Below, piece after piece: positions 34,401 to 43,943 of a DNA stretch of 52,401 nt (the stretch's first letter is position 1; every line of letters starts with the position of its first letter). Position numbers and translations under genes: made by a program. The DNA comes from an uncultured Marinicella sp. Lineage in GTDB: Bacteria > Pseudomonadota > Gammaproteobacteria > Xanthomonadales > Marinicellaceae. The stretch is from positions 1-52,401 of the forward strand of contig CANNBS010000009.1 of assembly GCA_947502925.1 (NCBI GenBank), written 5' to 3'. The notes below the pieces were generated by a model that saw only the letters and a program-made list of their open reading frames with translations, was not told where the DNA came from and did not search any database.

Positions 34401-34429
34401 AAAAAAAGCACCGACCGGCGGTGCTTTTT
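34401..34429 (-). terminator. Terminator after toroid gene B
   Basis: AAAAAAAGCACCG, short ACCGG loop, CGGTGCTTTTT; same design and surrounding bases (GATCGATACAATGATTATA follows on the plus strand) as the terminator at 32686-32714. Confidence 0.88.
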
Positions 34430-34450
34430 GATCGATACAATGATTATACC

Positions 34451-35557
34451 TTAATTCACATAACATTCCATTTGACCCTGGAAAATACGGTCATAGACAC
34501 CTTCTGTCGCCAAAGCTTGAATAGCTTCTGCTTCAATTTCAGTATATTCTGTGCCTCCCGGATAGTAGGGGATTCCGCCACCGGGAATTTGCACAGTGAC
34601 TATCCAATCCTTAGCAGATTCAATAGCCACAATATAATCTTCATTCTGTAAGCGCTCCTCTGCTTTAATTAAAGCCATAATTGCGAAAGCTGTTGTTTGT
34701 GTATCTTCACCACCTGTCACTACAGTTGATTGATAATTAAACGAGCCGTCTGGATTTTGTAAACTTAACAAATAATCAGCTAAACCCTTTAATGTATCTA
34801 TACCATTTATATCTGAATTTGTCGCATGAACAATTGGCGGGAAGTTTAAACGATTGATATCGGCTAAACCCTGGACGCCTGATGCCAATGCAATCACATC
34901 AAAACTACTGTCAAAGTCAATTACATTAAGTGAGTCCAAAAGAGCCTGTTCAAAATCTTGAGAAATAGCTTTATGACAGTAGCGTTCAGCAGCTAAAAGA
35001 TGCGGAGCCAAATCCCAAACTTTAAGATTTGGTCTGGTAGGTCGAATTGTGTCAATATATTCTGTTGTATCCATATCACCACCATAAGTACCTATCAACA
35101 ATACCTGGTAAAAATTAGTCTCAACCCAGTCAGTATAAGTTATATCTCCAGTCTCTGCAGATAGCTTCCAAAAACTCCAGGGCGTGACATTTGTTAACTT
35201 TGGTGAATCATTTGGAAATGTTGAAGATCCACCGGGCTCAGTCTCACTTAAAAAATAGTCGCTTGCTAAGACAGCGCCATCCAGAAAATCGGTAATACCC
35301 GTCACCTTTGTTGCTTCTAATAAGCCGTCAGCAATTGGATTTAAAATATTACTCGGCGTATCATCACAATTATGCTCTTCCCAACTCCAACCGCCATTAT
35401 CACATTGGTTTCCCAAAATATGACTCGCTCCAAAAAGTATGGCTTGTTCATAGGGGCCTTCAAAAATCACTCGCTGTGATTTTTCGCTATCATTTTTCGC
35501 TGATGCACCAAACACCATAAAAAATGCTAATGCAGTCATCAGTATTTTATTTTTCAT
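34451..35557 (-). CDS. Secreted alpha/alpha-toroid protein B (paralogue of A)
   Basis: 368 residues. Signal peptide MKNKILMTALAFFMVFGASA. The same repeat phrases as protein A occur in order: NQCDNGGWSWEEHNC (about 50-64), LLAAERYCHKAIS, YLLSLQNPDGSFNYQ, QTTAFAIMALIKAEER, SAKDWIVTVQIPGGGIPYYP, and the same terminus RIFQGQMECYVN. Overall identity to A is moderate (roughly 40 per cent by eye), best at the C-terminus and poor in the middle third. Shared QC, RYC and ECYVN cysteines suggest a common disulfide pattern. Promoter region and terminator are near-copies of those of A. Function unknown; no catalytic motif recognised. Confidence 0.7.
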   Translation of the reverse strand: MKNKILMTALAFFMVFGASAKNDSEKSQRVIFEGPYEQAILFGASHILGNQCDNGGWSWEEHNCDDTPSNILNPIADGLLEATKVTGITDFLDGAVLASDYFLSETEPGGSSTFPNDSPKLTNVTPWSFWKLSAETGDITYTDWVETNFYQVLLIGTYGGDMDTTEYIDTIRPTRPNLKVWDLAPHLLAAERYCHKAISQDFEQALLDSLNVIDFDSSFDVIALASGVQGLADINRLNFPPIVHATNSDINGIDTLKGLADYLLSLQNPDGSFNYQSTVVTGGEDTQTTAFAIMALIKAEERLQNEDYIVAIESAKDWIVTVQIPGGGIPYYPGGTEYTEIEAEAIQALATEGVYDRIFQGQMECYVN

Positions 35558-35780
35558 AACATCCTCTTATTTAAAAAACTAAAAAAAACATCCCTAATTA
35601 AGGAATCATGTTATTAGGATACATAAGAGCCGTACTGTTGTAAATATTTTTATGACAGGGTTCACATTATGTGCGACATGAAATGGTATTTTCAGTTAAT
35701 ATAAGCCATTTTTAAGAATAAATTACAAGGAAAAATGTAAAGTTGACACAAAGCGGCACATAACGCGCCACTTTGTGTCA
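35558..35780 (-). repeat. Conserved upstream region of toroid gene B
   Basis: Near-identical to 33915-34140, from the base before the start codon to the inverted repeat (35744-35780). Its inverted repeat lies 22 bp past the stop of the S9A peptidase gene and could also serve as that gene's terminator, though it lacks a clean T-run. Confidence 0.85.
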
Positions 35781-35802
35781 GTAGTAAGGATGGTCGTTTA
35801 AT

Positions 35803-37932
35803 TTACCTTAAATGCGTCCACAGATGGGTATAGACCAAAGCCAGGCGTTCTGCTAACTGCTCGTTGGTGCTGGAGCCGCCGTGGCCGCCTTCGATATTTT
35901 CGTAATACCACACAGGATAACCATAGGATTCCATTTTGGCGGCCATTTTGCGGGCATGACCGGGATGCACCCGATCATCTCGGGTTGAGGTGAAAAAGAA
36001 GGTCGCCGGATAATCAGTATCTTTGCGAAGGTTTTGATACGGGCTGTATTCTTTCATAAATGCCCAATGCTCAGGGTTATCGGGATTACCGAATTCGCCC
36101 ATCCAGCTGGCACCAGCCAGGAGCTTATGATAGCGTTTCATGTCAAGTAAAGGCACACCAATAATGGCCGCGCCGTACAATTCCGGATGCCGGGTCATGG
36201 TGGCACCCACCAACAGACCGCCGTTTGAGCGGCCTTCAATACCCAGGTGTTCAGGCGAGGTGATGTTGCGCTCCACCAAGTCTCGCGCCACGGCTTCAAA
36301 ATCTTCATAGGATTTGGTTTTATTGTCGAGTAATGCGGCCTGATGCCATTGCGGGCCATACTCGCCACCGCCACGAATATTGGCTGAAACAAACACTCCA
36401 CCACGATCGAGCCAGAGTTTGCCGTAAGCACCTTCTAAGGCTTCATAGCTGCCGGAATAAGACGGTGTCAGCGAATTTCTGAAACCACCGTATGAAAATA
36501 TATGCGTCGGGTTTTCACCGTTGTATTCAAGGTCTTTATTCATCACGATAAAATAAGGAATAAAGGTGCCGTCTTCAGAGCGGGCAAAATATTGTTTAAC
36601 AACATAAGGCGCGGCATCAAAACTGGGCTTTTGTTGTCGCACCGCGGTGGCTTTTAAATCATCACCGGCCACATGATACAGTGTGGGCGGTTTGATAAAG
36701 GATTCGTATATTGCGAAGAAATCTCCGGATTTATCATCGACAGCGGTCAGACTCACCGCACCATTGGGCGGAAACTCAACCCGGGTTTTCTGCCAGTCAC
36801 GATTGGGGTCTTCTTTATTGGGTTGATAGACATCCACCCGGGCCACCACATCCACCAAAGAATTCACAATGATGCTGTCATCGGTGGTGGCAATCGATTC
36901 AATGGTGGTGAATTGATTGGGGTCCAAGAACACCTGCCAGTCACCGTCTTTTACTTCAGCTTTTTGCATCAAAAGTAACTTCGGTTTTATCAGCAGCACC
37001 ATCCCCTGCTTGAGTGATTGCCCCTGAAACTGCCAGTCTTCTTTTAACGAAACAACTAATTTATCTTGAAAGACACCATTGATAACGGCTGTTTCGGGCA
37101 AATGAAGCTTTTGGGTTTTATTATTTATTAACAAATAGGGCGTGGTCGTCCAAAAACTATTATTATCAAACACAAAGTCAATGGCTTCATCGCCTTCACC
37201 GGAACGGTTGGCAGCAACTGATACTGAACTTTTAGGTACTTCCATCAATGTTTCAGCCGCTGATAGTTCGGTGCCTCTTGTCCATAATTTCACCACACCG
37301 GGGTATCCCGAATCGGTGATTTTCGATTCATTAAAATCGGTCGCAACAAATAAATGGTCTTTATCCCGCCAGCTGACATTCATTTTGGCTTTGGGCAGTT
37401 GAAAACCGTCTTTAATAAATTCTTTTTTGTTGACATCAAATTCCTTCATCACCACCGCATCACCACCCCCGGGTGACAAAAACATAAGACAGCGCTGGTA
37501 TTCGGGCTTAAGACAATTCAGTCCTTTAAACACCCAGGTACCCTCATGTGCCTTGTTGTAGGCATCCATATCGATGACTGTTTCCCAGTCCGCTTGTTGA
37601 TTGTTGATGAAATTATCCACCTTGGCGCGGCGATAAATACCGCGTGGATGTGCATCGTCTTTCCAGTAGTTATACAACCAGTCACCCTGGCGATTAACCG
37701 CCGGAATGCGTGATTTGTTGTTTAACGTGCTTAACGCTTGTTGATAAAGCTGGTCATAAATCGGTTTGGATTTGTACTCATCGGCGGTGGCCTGGTTATG
37801 TTCTTTGACCCAGTTCATGGAACGCGTCGAGTCAATATCTTCCAGCCAAACAAAGGGATCAATAGTGGTCGTATCTTGCCTGGCAAAAGCCACACCACAA
37901 ACTAACATTAACAACAAAGTACGTTTTATCAT
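35803..37932 (-). CDS. Prolyl oligopeptidase family serine peptidase (S9A)
   Basis: Cleaves short proline-containing peptides, here probably in the periplasm because a signal peptide is present (RTLLLMLVCGVAFARQD). 709 residues, normal for S9A. An N-terminal segment DPFVWLEDIDS starts the hydrolase cap; a seven-bladed propeller spans about 75-420; the alpha/beta hydrolase domain follows with Ser569 (EGRSNGG), Asp652/653 (STRDDRVHP) and His684 (EGGHGG). The NIRGGGEYGPQWH segment is a family landmark. Monocistronic; the upstream gap to glutaminase is short. Confidence 0.92.
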   Translation of the reverse strand: MIKRTLLLMLVCGVAFARQDTTTIDPFVWLEDIDSTRSMNWVKEHNQATADEYKSKPIYDQLYQQALSTLNNKSRIPAVNRQGDWLYNYWKDDAHPRGIYRRAKVDNFINNQQADWETVIDMDAYNKAHEGTWVFKGLNCLKPEYQRCLMFLSPGGGDAVVMKEFDVNKKEFIKDGFQLPKAKMNVSWRDKDHLFVATDFNESKITDSGYPGVVKLWTRGTELSAAETLMEVPKSSVSVAANRSGEGDEAIDFVFDNNSFWTTTPYLLINNKTQKLHLPETAVINGVFQDKLVVSLKEDWQFQGQSLKQGMVLLIKPKLLLMQKAEVKDGDWQVFLDPNQFTTIESIATTDDSIIVNSLVDVVARVDVYQPNKEDPNRDWQKTRVEFPPNGAVSLTAVDDKSGDFFAIYESFIKPPTLYHVAGDDLKATAVRQQKPSFDAAPYVVKQYFARSEDGTFIPYFIVMNKDLEYNGENPTHIFSYGGFRNSLTPSYSGSYEALEGAYGKLWLDRGGVFVSANIRGGGEYGPQWHQAALLDNKTKSYEDFEAVARDLVERNITSPEHLGIEGRSNGGLLVGATMTRHPELYGAAIIGVPLLDMKRYHKLLAGASWMGEFGNPDNPEHWAFMKEYSPYQNLRKDTDYPATFFFTSTRDDRVHPGHARKMAAKMESYGYPVWYYENIEGGHGGSSTNEQLAERLALVYTHLWTHLR

Positions 37933-37998
37933 AATGGTTTCAGGGAATGGAAAAAAAAAGATTTTAACCTGAAATCCCCGTCTATTAAAGTAACGAAC

Positions 37999-38919
37999 TT
38001 AAAATATGGTTATTTCAGTGGCATCGGTGAAGTGTTCTAAAAACCGCAATCCACGGTAGGAGTTGCCTTTTTCATTGAGGCGTGGTGACCATACAGCCAG
38101 ACTGAACTCACCGGGCATCACCGCAACGATGCCGCCACCAACGCCGCTTTTACCGGGTAAGCCGACCCGAAAGGCGAAATCACCGGCCTCATCATAAAAG
38201 CCACAGGTCAACATAATGGCATTGATTCGTTTGGCCTGACCGCGGCTGAGGTAACTGTGTTGGTCATCGGCACTGCGGCCATGCTTGGCCAGGTACATAA
38301 AAATCCGTGCTAACTGCTCACAATTCACCGCAATCGAACAGACATCAAAATAAAAATCCAGCACATCTTCAACTTCATGCTTAATGTTGCCCATGGATTT
38401 CATAAAATAGGCCAGCGCCATATTACGGTAACCTTCTGACTTTTCAGAGGCCGCGATGGCTTCGGTGTAATCAATGCCCTTATCCGCTGCTAAGGTTCTT
38501 AACATACTGATAACCACTTCGCGCGGATCGCTGAACAGCTCCATCAACACATCACAGACCACAATGGCACCGGCATTGGAGAAAGGATTTCTGGGTATGC
38601 CAAAATCATGTTCCAGCCGGCTGAGGTTATTAAACGGAGTGCCCGAAGGCTCCACGCCAACGCGCTGCCATAATTGGGCATCCAGTTTCTGATAAGCCAG
38701 ACTGAGCGTAATGACTTTGATAATACTCTGAATGGAAAATTGCTCCTGCCAGTCCCCGGCCGAAAAGCAGTTGTTCTCGCGGTTAATTAAACACACCCCA
38801 AATTTATCACTGTCGACCGTCGCCAGCTCCGGAATATAACCGGCCACCTGGCCATAGTTTTTTTCCAGTAATAATTGCTGGTAGATGCGTTCAATGGTTT
38901 CGCCGTAATTCATCATCAC
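37999..38919 (-). CDS. glsA: Glutaminase (serine-dependent, GlsA/GlsB family)
   Basis: Hydrolyses glutamine to glutamate and ammonia. 306 residues. Starts GETIERIYQQLL, then KNYGQVAGYIPELA, the substrate-pocket block. The catalytic pair is Ser65-x-x-Lys68 (SIQSIIKVI), and PRNPFSNAGAIV and GKSGVGGGIVAVMPG are also conserved. The ATG overlaps the end of rapA by 4 bp (38916-38919), so translation is coupled to that helicase gene, an uncommon neighbour. Three ATG codons stand in a row at the start; the first gives the overlap. Confidence 0.93.
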   Translation of the reverse strand: MMMNYGETIERIYQQLLLEKNYGQVAGYIPELATVDSDKFGVCLINRENNCFSAGDWQEQFSIQSIIKVITLSLAYQKLDAQLWQRVGVEPSGTPFNNLSRLEHDFGIPRNPFSNAGAIVVCDVLMELFSDPREVVISMLRTLAADKGIDYTEAIAASEKSEGYRNMALAYFMKSMGNIKHEVEDVLDFYFDVCSIAVNCEQLARIFMYLAKHGRSADDQHSYLSRGQAKRINAIMLTCGFYDEAGDFAFRVGLPGKSGVGGGIVAVMPGEFSLAVWSPRLNEKGNSYRGLRFLEHFTDATEITIF

Positions 38920-41798
38920 ATAGTAACCAAAATACGCAGCGAATCCAACTGCGGTTGTAAGGCACCAACCCGTTCCATGGCGATTTTTAACTGCTTGTCA
39001 GCCTGAGCCAATTCAGCTTCTCTGACCAGTTGATTATGTTCTGCCAGCTGGCGTAGGCGTTCAATGTCTGCCGCTAACGTGGATTTAACGCGCTGCTGCC
39101 ATTGTGAGACTAATTTCTTGTGTTGTTGTTTAATTTTTAAATCAGCCAGTTTGAGCAGTTGTTTAATTACCGGTAATTTTGCTTTCAGTACGGCAATGGC
39201 TGTTTTCTGTGGCACGGATTGAGCCAACCCTTTTAAACTGGCGGCATCCAGTTGTTCGGCTAAGTCCTTGCCTTGTTCGGTTAATAATAGGCGCACCCTT
39301 TGGGGTGGCAAAATACCCGCCAAATAACGGTTTTGTTGGCCACTGAGGGCGTATTGATAATGGCATTCTAGAAACATTTGACCGGCTTTTAATCCCTGTT
39401 GTTGAATGGCCACCAGGGTGCTGTTACCTTTTTCCTGGGTCATAATCATGTCCATCACCTCACTGACCATGGGATGCTCCCAGGTCAGGTAATGCCAGGT
39501 TTCATTGGCCAGGGCATAATGCCGATGATAGGTCACCGTCATCCCCTCATCGGGTAAACGTGGAAAATAGCCCTGCATTTGCTCAGTGGGTTTTAAAATT
39601 TCGCTGCCATTACTGTTCACCTCATAATCGACGCCATATAAATCATAGACACGGTGCATAAAAGAAATGAGTTCATCCACTTTTTCAGCGGCTTCTGCTT
39701 GTGTAACCAGTTTGGCTGATGCCGGTGGATGTGACTGAAACTCCAGCAGGCGATTTCGGCCCCGTGACATCGCCTCAAGCAACTGTTTGGATTGAGCTTG
39801 TGTGTCGGCGATTAGTTGTTCAGTTTCTGATGGCTTAAGGGTTTTGAAAAGTTCTGGATTAAACTGTTTAAAAAGTACCGAGGCCGCGGGATTGGGTTCA
39901 TTATAAACCCCTAAACCATCATGATACCAACGAAACCAAGTCTGCTGCGACGTCTGTTTAAACACTGGCACATGCAACATAATCTCACGGCCTTGTCCAA
40001 TGCGATCTAAACGACCAATCCGTTGCTCTAATAAATCCGGATGTGGCGGTAAGTCAAATAAAATTAAATGTCGGGCAAACTGAAAATTACGGCCTTCACT
40101 GCCTATCTCTGAACACAATAATATATTCGTGCCCTGCTCAAAATCAGCAAACCAGGCCGCCGCCTGATCCCGTTCCACCAGTGACATGCCTTCATGAAAT
40201 AAAGCCGCATGAAGCCCGTATTTTTCTCGTAAATGGTCTGCCAAAGCACAGACAGTGTCGGCATGATGGGCGATAAGCACCACTTTTTCCTTGCCTAATG
40301 ATGCCAGCGTATCAACCAACCAGGTAATTCTCGGATCCACAGCTGTCCAGGACGAATGCTCATCATTTCCCTGAAAGCTTAATTCCGGGGATAAATGAGC
40401 CTGAACATCATCGACAGGCTGATAACTATCGGGCATGCTCAATTCAGTCTGTTTTAATACCCGCTTGGGAAAACCGCTGACCGATTGTCGGGTGTTGCGA
40501 AACATAATCCGCCCGGTGCCATATTGATCCAGTAAGCGCAGGATGAATGCGCTGGTCTTTTCAGGTTGATCGGATAATTGTCGTAAATCTTCTAACACCG
40601 AATCAGCCACATGAGCGGATAAAACGGTGCTGACCTGGTCTAACGGTAAAGCTTTTTCATGTTGTTGTGCTTCAATCAGCAAACTCACGCCCTCGGCAAT
40701 CGGCTCGAAACTTAATTGCTCTTCTAAAAAGGCATTATAGTCATGAAAACGATCCTTATCCAATAAGCGCAAACGGGCAAAATGGCTGCGCTGTCCGAGT
40801 TGTTCAGGTGTGGCGGTCAATAATAAAACACCTGCGATGACCTCACTTAAACCTTCTATCACCGCATAGGCTCTTTCATCTTTATTGAGCTTTTCCTGAT
40901 CGAACAGGATGTCGTCATTGAGGTAATTGTCATGCTTTGGTTGCTGTAAATGGTGGGCTTCATCAACCACCAACAAATCCCACCCTGCGGCTTTTAACTG
41001 CTCAAATCGTTCGGCAGATTCAGTGATTAACGACAGGGGTGCCAGCACCTGTTGCGCCGATTCAAAGGGATTGTCGTAGCCCGATTCCTGTAAGGCTTCA
41101 CATTGCACCTCATCAAACACACTGGCATGAATATTAAAACGCCGCAGCAGCTCCACCATCCATTGGTGCACTAAACTATCCGGCACCAGAAACAACACCC
41201 GATCAGCCAGACCATTGAGTAACTGGGCGTGCACAATCAGACCTGCTTCGATGGTTTTGCCCAAGCCCACTTCATCCGCCAGTAACACCCGTGGTGCAAA
41301 TCGCCGACTGACCTGTCTGGCTATATACAATTGATGCGATAATAATGCGGTGCGGCAACCAATTAAACCGTACCAGTCAGATTGCCATAACCGACGCCGA
41401 ATATCGGTGGCATCCTGCCTTAACTGAAACCATTTGGGGGAATCCAGCTGAGCATTGAGCAAACGGTCTTTAGGCTGTGACAAGGCAATGTGATCGTCAA
41501 TTTCTGTTTCATCTAAGTGGACTGTCTGACCCTGATCATCGACACCCTGATAAGACAATAATCCGTCTGTTTCTATGACCTCTGTTAAAGTGATCGAGCG
41601 GCCATCACGACAAGCCAATTCGTCACCGGGCTGCGGTTTATAGCGAATCAATGGCGCTGAGTCCATGGCATAGATACGTGTCTCATCCACCGCAGCAAAC
41701 TGCAGCTTCACCATGCGATCTTGTCGTGCCACCACCTGCCCAAGCCCTAAAGCCACATCCGCTTCATTAAAATAACGCTGCCCGATTTTAAAAGTCAT
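38916..41798 (-). CDS. rapA: RNA polymerase-associated helicase RapA
   Basis: Swi2/Snf2 ATPase that binds RNA polymerase and recycles it from post-termination complexes. 960 residues (E. coli 968). Two N-terminal Tudor-like domains start FKIGQRYFNEADVALGLG. ATPase: Walker A DEVGLGKT at 175-182, DEAH at 279-282. The second helicase lobe holds LCSEIGSEGRNFQFARHLI and QRIGRLDRIGQ. The C-terminal segment matches RapA in plan. Spacing to the divergent lipid kinase gene is 76 bp. Confidence 0.95.
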   Translation of the reverse strand: MTFKIGQRYFNEADVALGLGQVVARQDRMVKLQFAAVDETRIYAMDSAPLIRYKPQPGDELACRDGRSITLTEVIETDGLLSYQGVDDQGQTVHLDETEIDDHIALSQPKDRLLNAQLDSPKWFQLRQDATDIRRRLWQSDWYGLIGCRTALLSHQLYIARQVSRRFAPRVLLADEVGLGKTIEAGLIVHAQLLNGLADRVLFLVPDSLVHQWMVELLRRFNIHASVFDEVQCEALQESGYDNPFESAQQVLAPLSLITESAERFEQLKAAGWDLLVVDEAHHLQQPKHDNYLNDDILFDQEKLNKDERAYAVIEGLSEVIAGVLLLTATPEQLGQRSHFARLRLLDKDRFHDYNAFLEEQLSFEPIAEGVSLLIEAQQHEKALPLDQVSTVLSAHVADSVLEDLRQLSDQPEKTSAFILRLLDQYGTGRIMFRNTRQSVSGFPKRVLKQTELSMPDSYQPVDDVQAHLSPELSFQGNDEHSSWTAVDPRITWLVDTLASLGKEKVVLIAHHADTVCALADHLREKYGLHAALFHEGMSLVERDQAAAWFADFEQGTNILLCSEIGSEGRNFQFARHLILFDLPPHPDLLEQRIGRLDRIGQGREIMLHVPVFKQTSQQTWFRWYHDGLGVYNEPNPAASVLFKQFNPELFKTLKPSETEQLIADTQAQSKQLLEAMSRGRNRLLEFQSHPPASAKLVTQAEAAEKVDELISFMHRVYDLYGVDYEVNSNGSEILKPTEQMQGYFPRLPDEGMTVTYHRHYALANETWHYLTWEHPMVSEVMDMIMTQEKGNSTLVAIQQQGLKAGQMFLECHYQYALSGQQNRYLAGILPPQRVRLLLTEQGKDLAEQLDAASLKGLAQSVPQKTAIAVLKAKLPVIKQLLKLADLKIKQQHKKLVSQWQQRVKSTLAADIERLRQLAEHNQLVREAELAQADKQLKIAMERVGALQPQLDSLRILVTM

Positions 41799-41874
41799 CT
41801 GTTAAAAAAATTAAAAACGTTCATTCTAACAATTTTTATTCAAGTCGATATACAATCATGTGCGATTAAGCTAA

Positions 41875-42786
41875 ATGAAAACCATGAAACCACTGCTGAT
41901 AATTTTTAATGCCCATGCCGGCAGCGGTCATGCCGACAGATTGCTCCCTGACATCGAAGCGTATTTGACGAAAGCCGGCATGGCCTATACATTAAAAAAA
42001 ACCGGTCGGCCAAAGGACGTTCATGCCCTGGTGACACAATCTGAGTTAAACCATTATTCCGCTGTGATCGCTGCCGGTGGTGACGGCACCTTATTTGAGG
42101 TGGTTAACGCCCTGATGCGGGTTCGTCCTGAAAAGCGCTTACCGCTGGGTGTTTTGCCGGTGGGCACCGGCAATGCCTTTTCCCGGGAATTGGGTCTTAA
42201 ACCGGCAGACTGGAAAAAAGCCATCGATATTATTCACCGTAACAAGCTCAGGCCGGTGGATGTCGGTAAAGTACAGACCAGCGATCAACAGTATTATTTT
42301 ATTAATATAGTCGGCATCGGCCTGGTGGTTAATATCGGCCAAACCACCCAAAAAATTAAAAAACTCGGCCCCATGTCCTATTCACTGGCTGCTTTGTGGG
42401 AAACCATGCGCATTAAACCGAATCCGATCAAAATTTCCATCGATGGCGAACTGATCGAGGACAATCTGGTGTTTGTTGAAATTGCTAACAGCCGCTACAC
42501 CGGCACCTCCTTTAAGATTGCGCCCGATGCGCAAATTGATGATGGTTTACTGGATATGATTATACTCAAACCCATCGCCCGCTGGCGCATCTTAAATTTA
42601 TTCCCCACCATCTACTCAGGCCGCCACATCGAACACCCCGAAATCGAAACCCGTCGTGGTAAAACCATTACCCTGACCACCACCGAACCGATGCCGTTAA
42701 TGCCCGACGGCGAATTTATCGGCCATACCCCGGCCACCATCACCTGTGAGCCGGCGGCGCTGCAATTGCTGTCTGCCCAGTTGTAA
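41875..42786 (+). CDS. Diacylglycerol/lipid kinase family protein (YegS-like)
   Basis: Lipid kinase of the DAGK catalytic family; probable substrates are diacylglycerol or phosphatidylglycerol-type lipids. 303 residues. The nucleotide motif GGDGT is at 68-72 (AAGGDGTLFEVVNAL), LGVLPVGTGNAFSRELG follows, and the C-terminal GLLDMIIL and PLMPDGEFIG blocks bind metal and lipid. The start could equally be the ATG at 41884; neither has a good ribosome-binding site. Divergent from rapA, followed after 22 bp by the sigma factor gene on the same strand. Confidence 0.9.
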   Translation: MKTMKPLLIIFNAHAGSGHADRLLPDIEAYLTKAGMAYTLKKTGRPKDVHALVTQSELNHYSAVIAAGGDGTLFEVVNALMRVRPEKRLPLGVLPVGTGNAFSRELGLKPADWKKAIDIIHRNKLRPVDVGKVQTSDQQYYFINIVGIGLVVNIGQTTQKIKKLGPMSYSLAALWETMRIKPNPIKISIDGELIEDNLVFVEIANSRYTGTSFKIAPDAQIDDGLLDMIILKPIARWRILNLFPTIYSGRHIEHPEIETRRGKTITLTTTEPMPLMPDGEFIGHTPATITCEPAALQLLSAQL

Positions 42787-42808
42787 AAGCCTGTGTTAAA
42801 ATCGAGCC

Positions 42809-43372
42809 ATGACTGCTGACCCGATTAATCAAATTACAGTGATGCTGAACGCCTATGCGGACGGCAAAGACAATGCCCTGGATCAGTTAATCGCCGCCCT
42901 CTATCAGCAATTGTGCCAGGCGGCCGAAATACAATTAAATAAAGCCCATCGCAATGCCACACTAAACAGCCATGATTTGGTTCACGAAGTCTATTTAAAA
43001 TTAAAAAAATCAGACCATTTTTCTGCTAAAAACCGCAGTCATTTTCTGGCCTTATCGGCCACTGCCATGCGTCAGGTTATTTTAGACCGCATTAAAGCCA
43101 AAAGCAGTCAAAAACGCGGCGGTCATCTGTTCGCCACCACCTTAGGTGAACACAAAGCCAAAGTGGACGATAACAGTGCAGAAATTTTGATGATTAACCA
43201 GTCATTGGCAGAATTACGGGAGATTGATCCCAAGCTGGCCGATACAGTTGAATGCCGCTATTTCGCCGGCTACGATGACCAACAAACCGCTGATGCGCTG
43301 AATGTCAGTCCACGCACGGTTCGCCGTTATTGGGTGACGGCAAAAAATATTTTGCAGAAGAAGATGTGCTGA
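42809..43372 (+). CDS. ECF-family RNA polymerase sigma factor (Sig-70_X6 type)
   Basis: Alternative sigma factor, 187 residues. Region 2 includes HDLVHEVYLKLKKSDHF and SHFLALSATAMRQVILDRIK, followed by KRGG, which together mark the X6 subfamily common in planctomycetes, acidobacteria and some gammaproteobacteria. Region 4 has a helix-turn-helix in FAGYDDQQTADALNVSPRTV. No anti-sigma gene is adjacent: the neighbour upstream is the lipid kinase, downstream a convergent acetyltransferase. In other genomes this subfamily often neighbours a Ser/Thr kinase gene, which is absent here. Confidence 0.88.
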   Translation: MTADPINQITVMLNAYADGKDNALDQLIAALYQQLCQAAEIQLNKAHRNATLNSHDLVHEVYLKLKKSDHFSAKNRSHFLALSATAMRQVILDRIKAKSSQKRGGHLFATTLGEHKAKVDDNSAEILMINQSLAELREIDPKLADTVECRYFAGYDDQQTADALNVSPRTVRRYWVTAKNILQKKMC

Positions 43373-43487
43373 CAAACCCGCTCATCTTTGAGGTATTAAC
43401 CCCAAGATCAACAGTGCACTATTTATAAACATCTCAAACTAAATTACGACCACAATCAATAAAACATCTAAGAATAATATATCTTAC

Positions 43488-43940
43488 TTATTGTAATACC
43501 TTGACCATATCTCTATGGTCAATATTGAGGTGATGGTATTTCTGCCCTACAGTTTTAAAGCCCAGTTTCTGATAAAACCCCACCGCCGGTAATCGGGCGG
43601 CCAGGCTGATGGTTTTGACTGACTTGTCACGAAGCGCTTTTTCTGTTTGATTAATGAGGTATTGTCCCAACCCCCGGTTTTGAAAATCCGGTGACACCAC
43701 CATTTGCCGCAGTTTAACTTGTTGAGGTTTATCGATTGCAACGTCCTGTGGTTCTATTGTCACCGTGGCAATGATTTGATTATTCTTAAATAAACCAAAA
43801 TGCCAGCAATCTCTATCACTGTTACGATCTTGAGTGGTCAGAGACAATCCCAAAGGTGTTCTTAACAACTGCTCACGCAAACTCCAGGCCTGTGAATAGC
43901 AGCTCGCTTTAACATCATATTGTTTAAATTCAATCGACAT
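43488..43940 (-). CDS. GNAT-family N-acetyltransferase
   Basis: 150 residues. The acetyl-CoA motif A is VVSPDFQNRGLGQYLINQTE (R/Q-x-x-G-x-G/A signature QNRGLG), with motif B at LAARLPAVGFYQKLGF and a final YHHLNIDHRDM. The N-terminus DVKASCYSQAWSLREQLLR resembles the ElaA/YitI-like acetyltransferases. Acceptor unknown. It starts 3 bp after the stop of the 2OG oxygenase gene and is thus co-transcribed with it. Confidence 0.88.
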   Translation of the reverse strand: MSIEFKQYDVKASCYSQAWSLREQLLRTPLGLSLTTQDRNSDRDCWHFGLFKNNQIIATVTIEPQDVAIDKPQQVKLRQMVVSPDFQNRGLGQYLINQTEKALRDKSVKTISLAARLPAVGFYQKLGFKTVGQKYHHLNIDHRDMVKVLQ

Positions 43941-43943
43941 GAC

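Noticed and set aside
32736..35557. Toroid proteins as terpene cyclases
   Set aside because: They have signal peptides and no DxDD or DDxxD motif, so only the fold-like repeat pattern is claimed.
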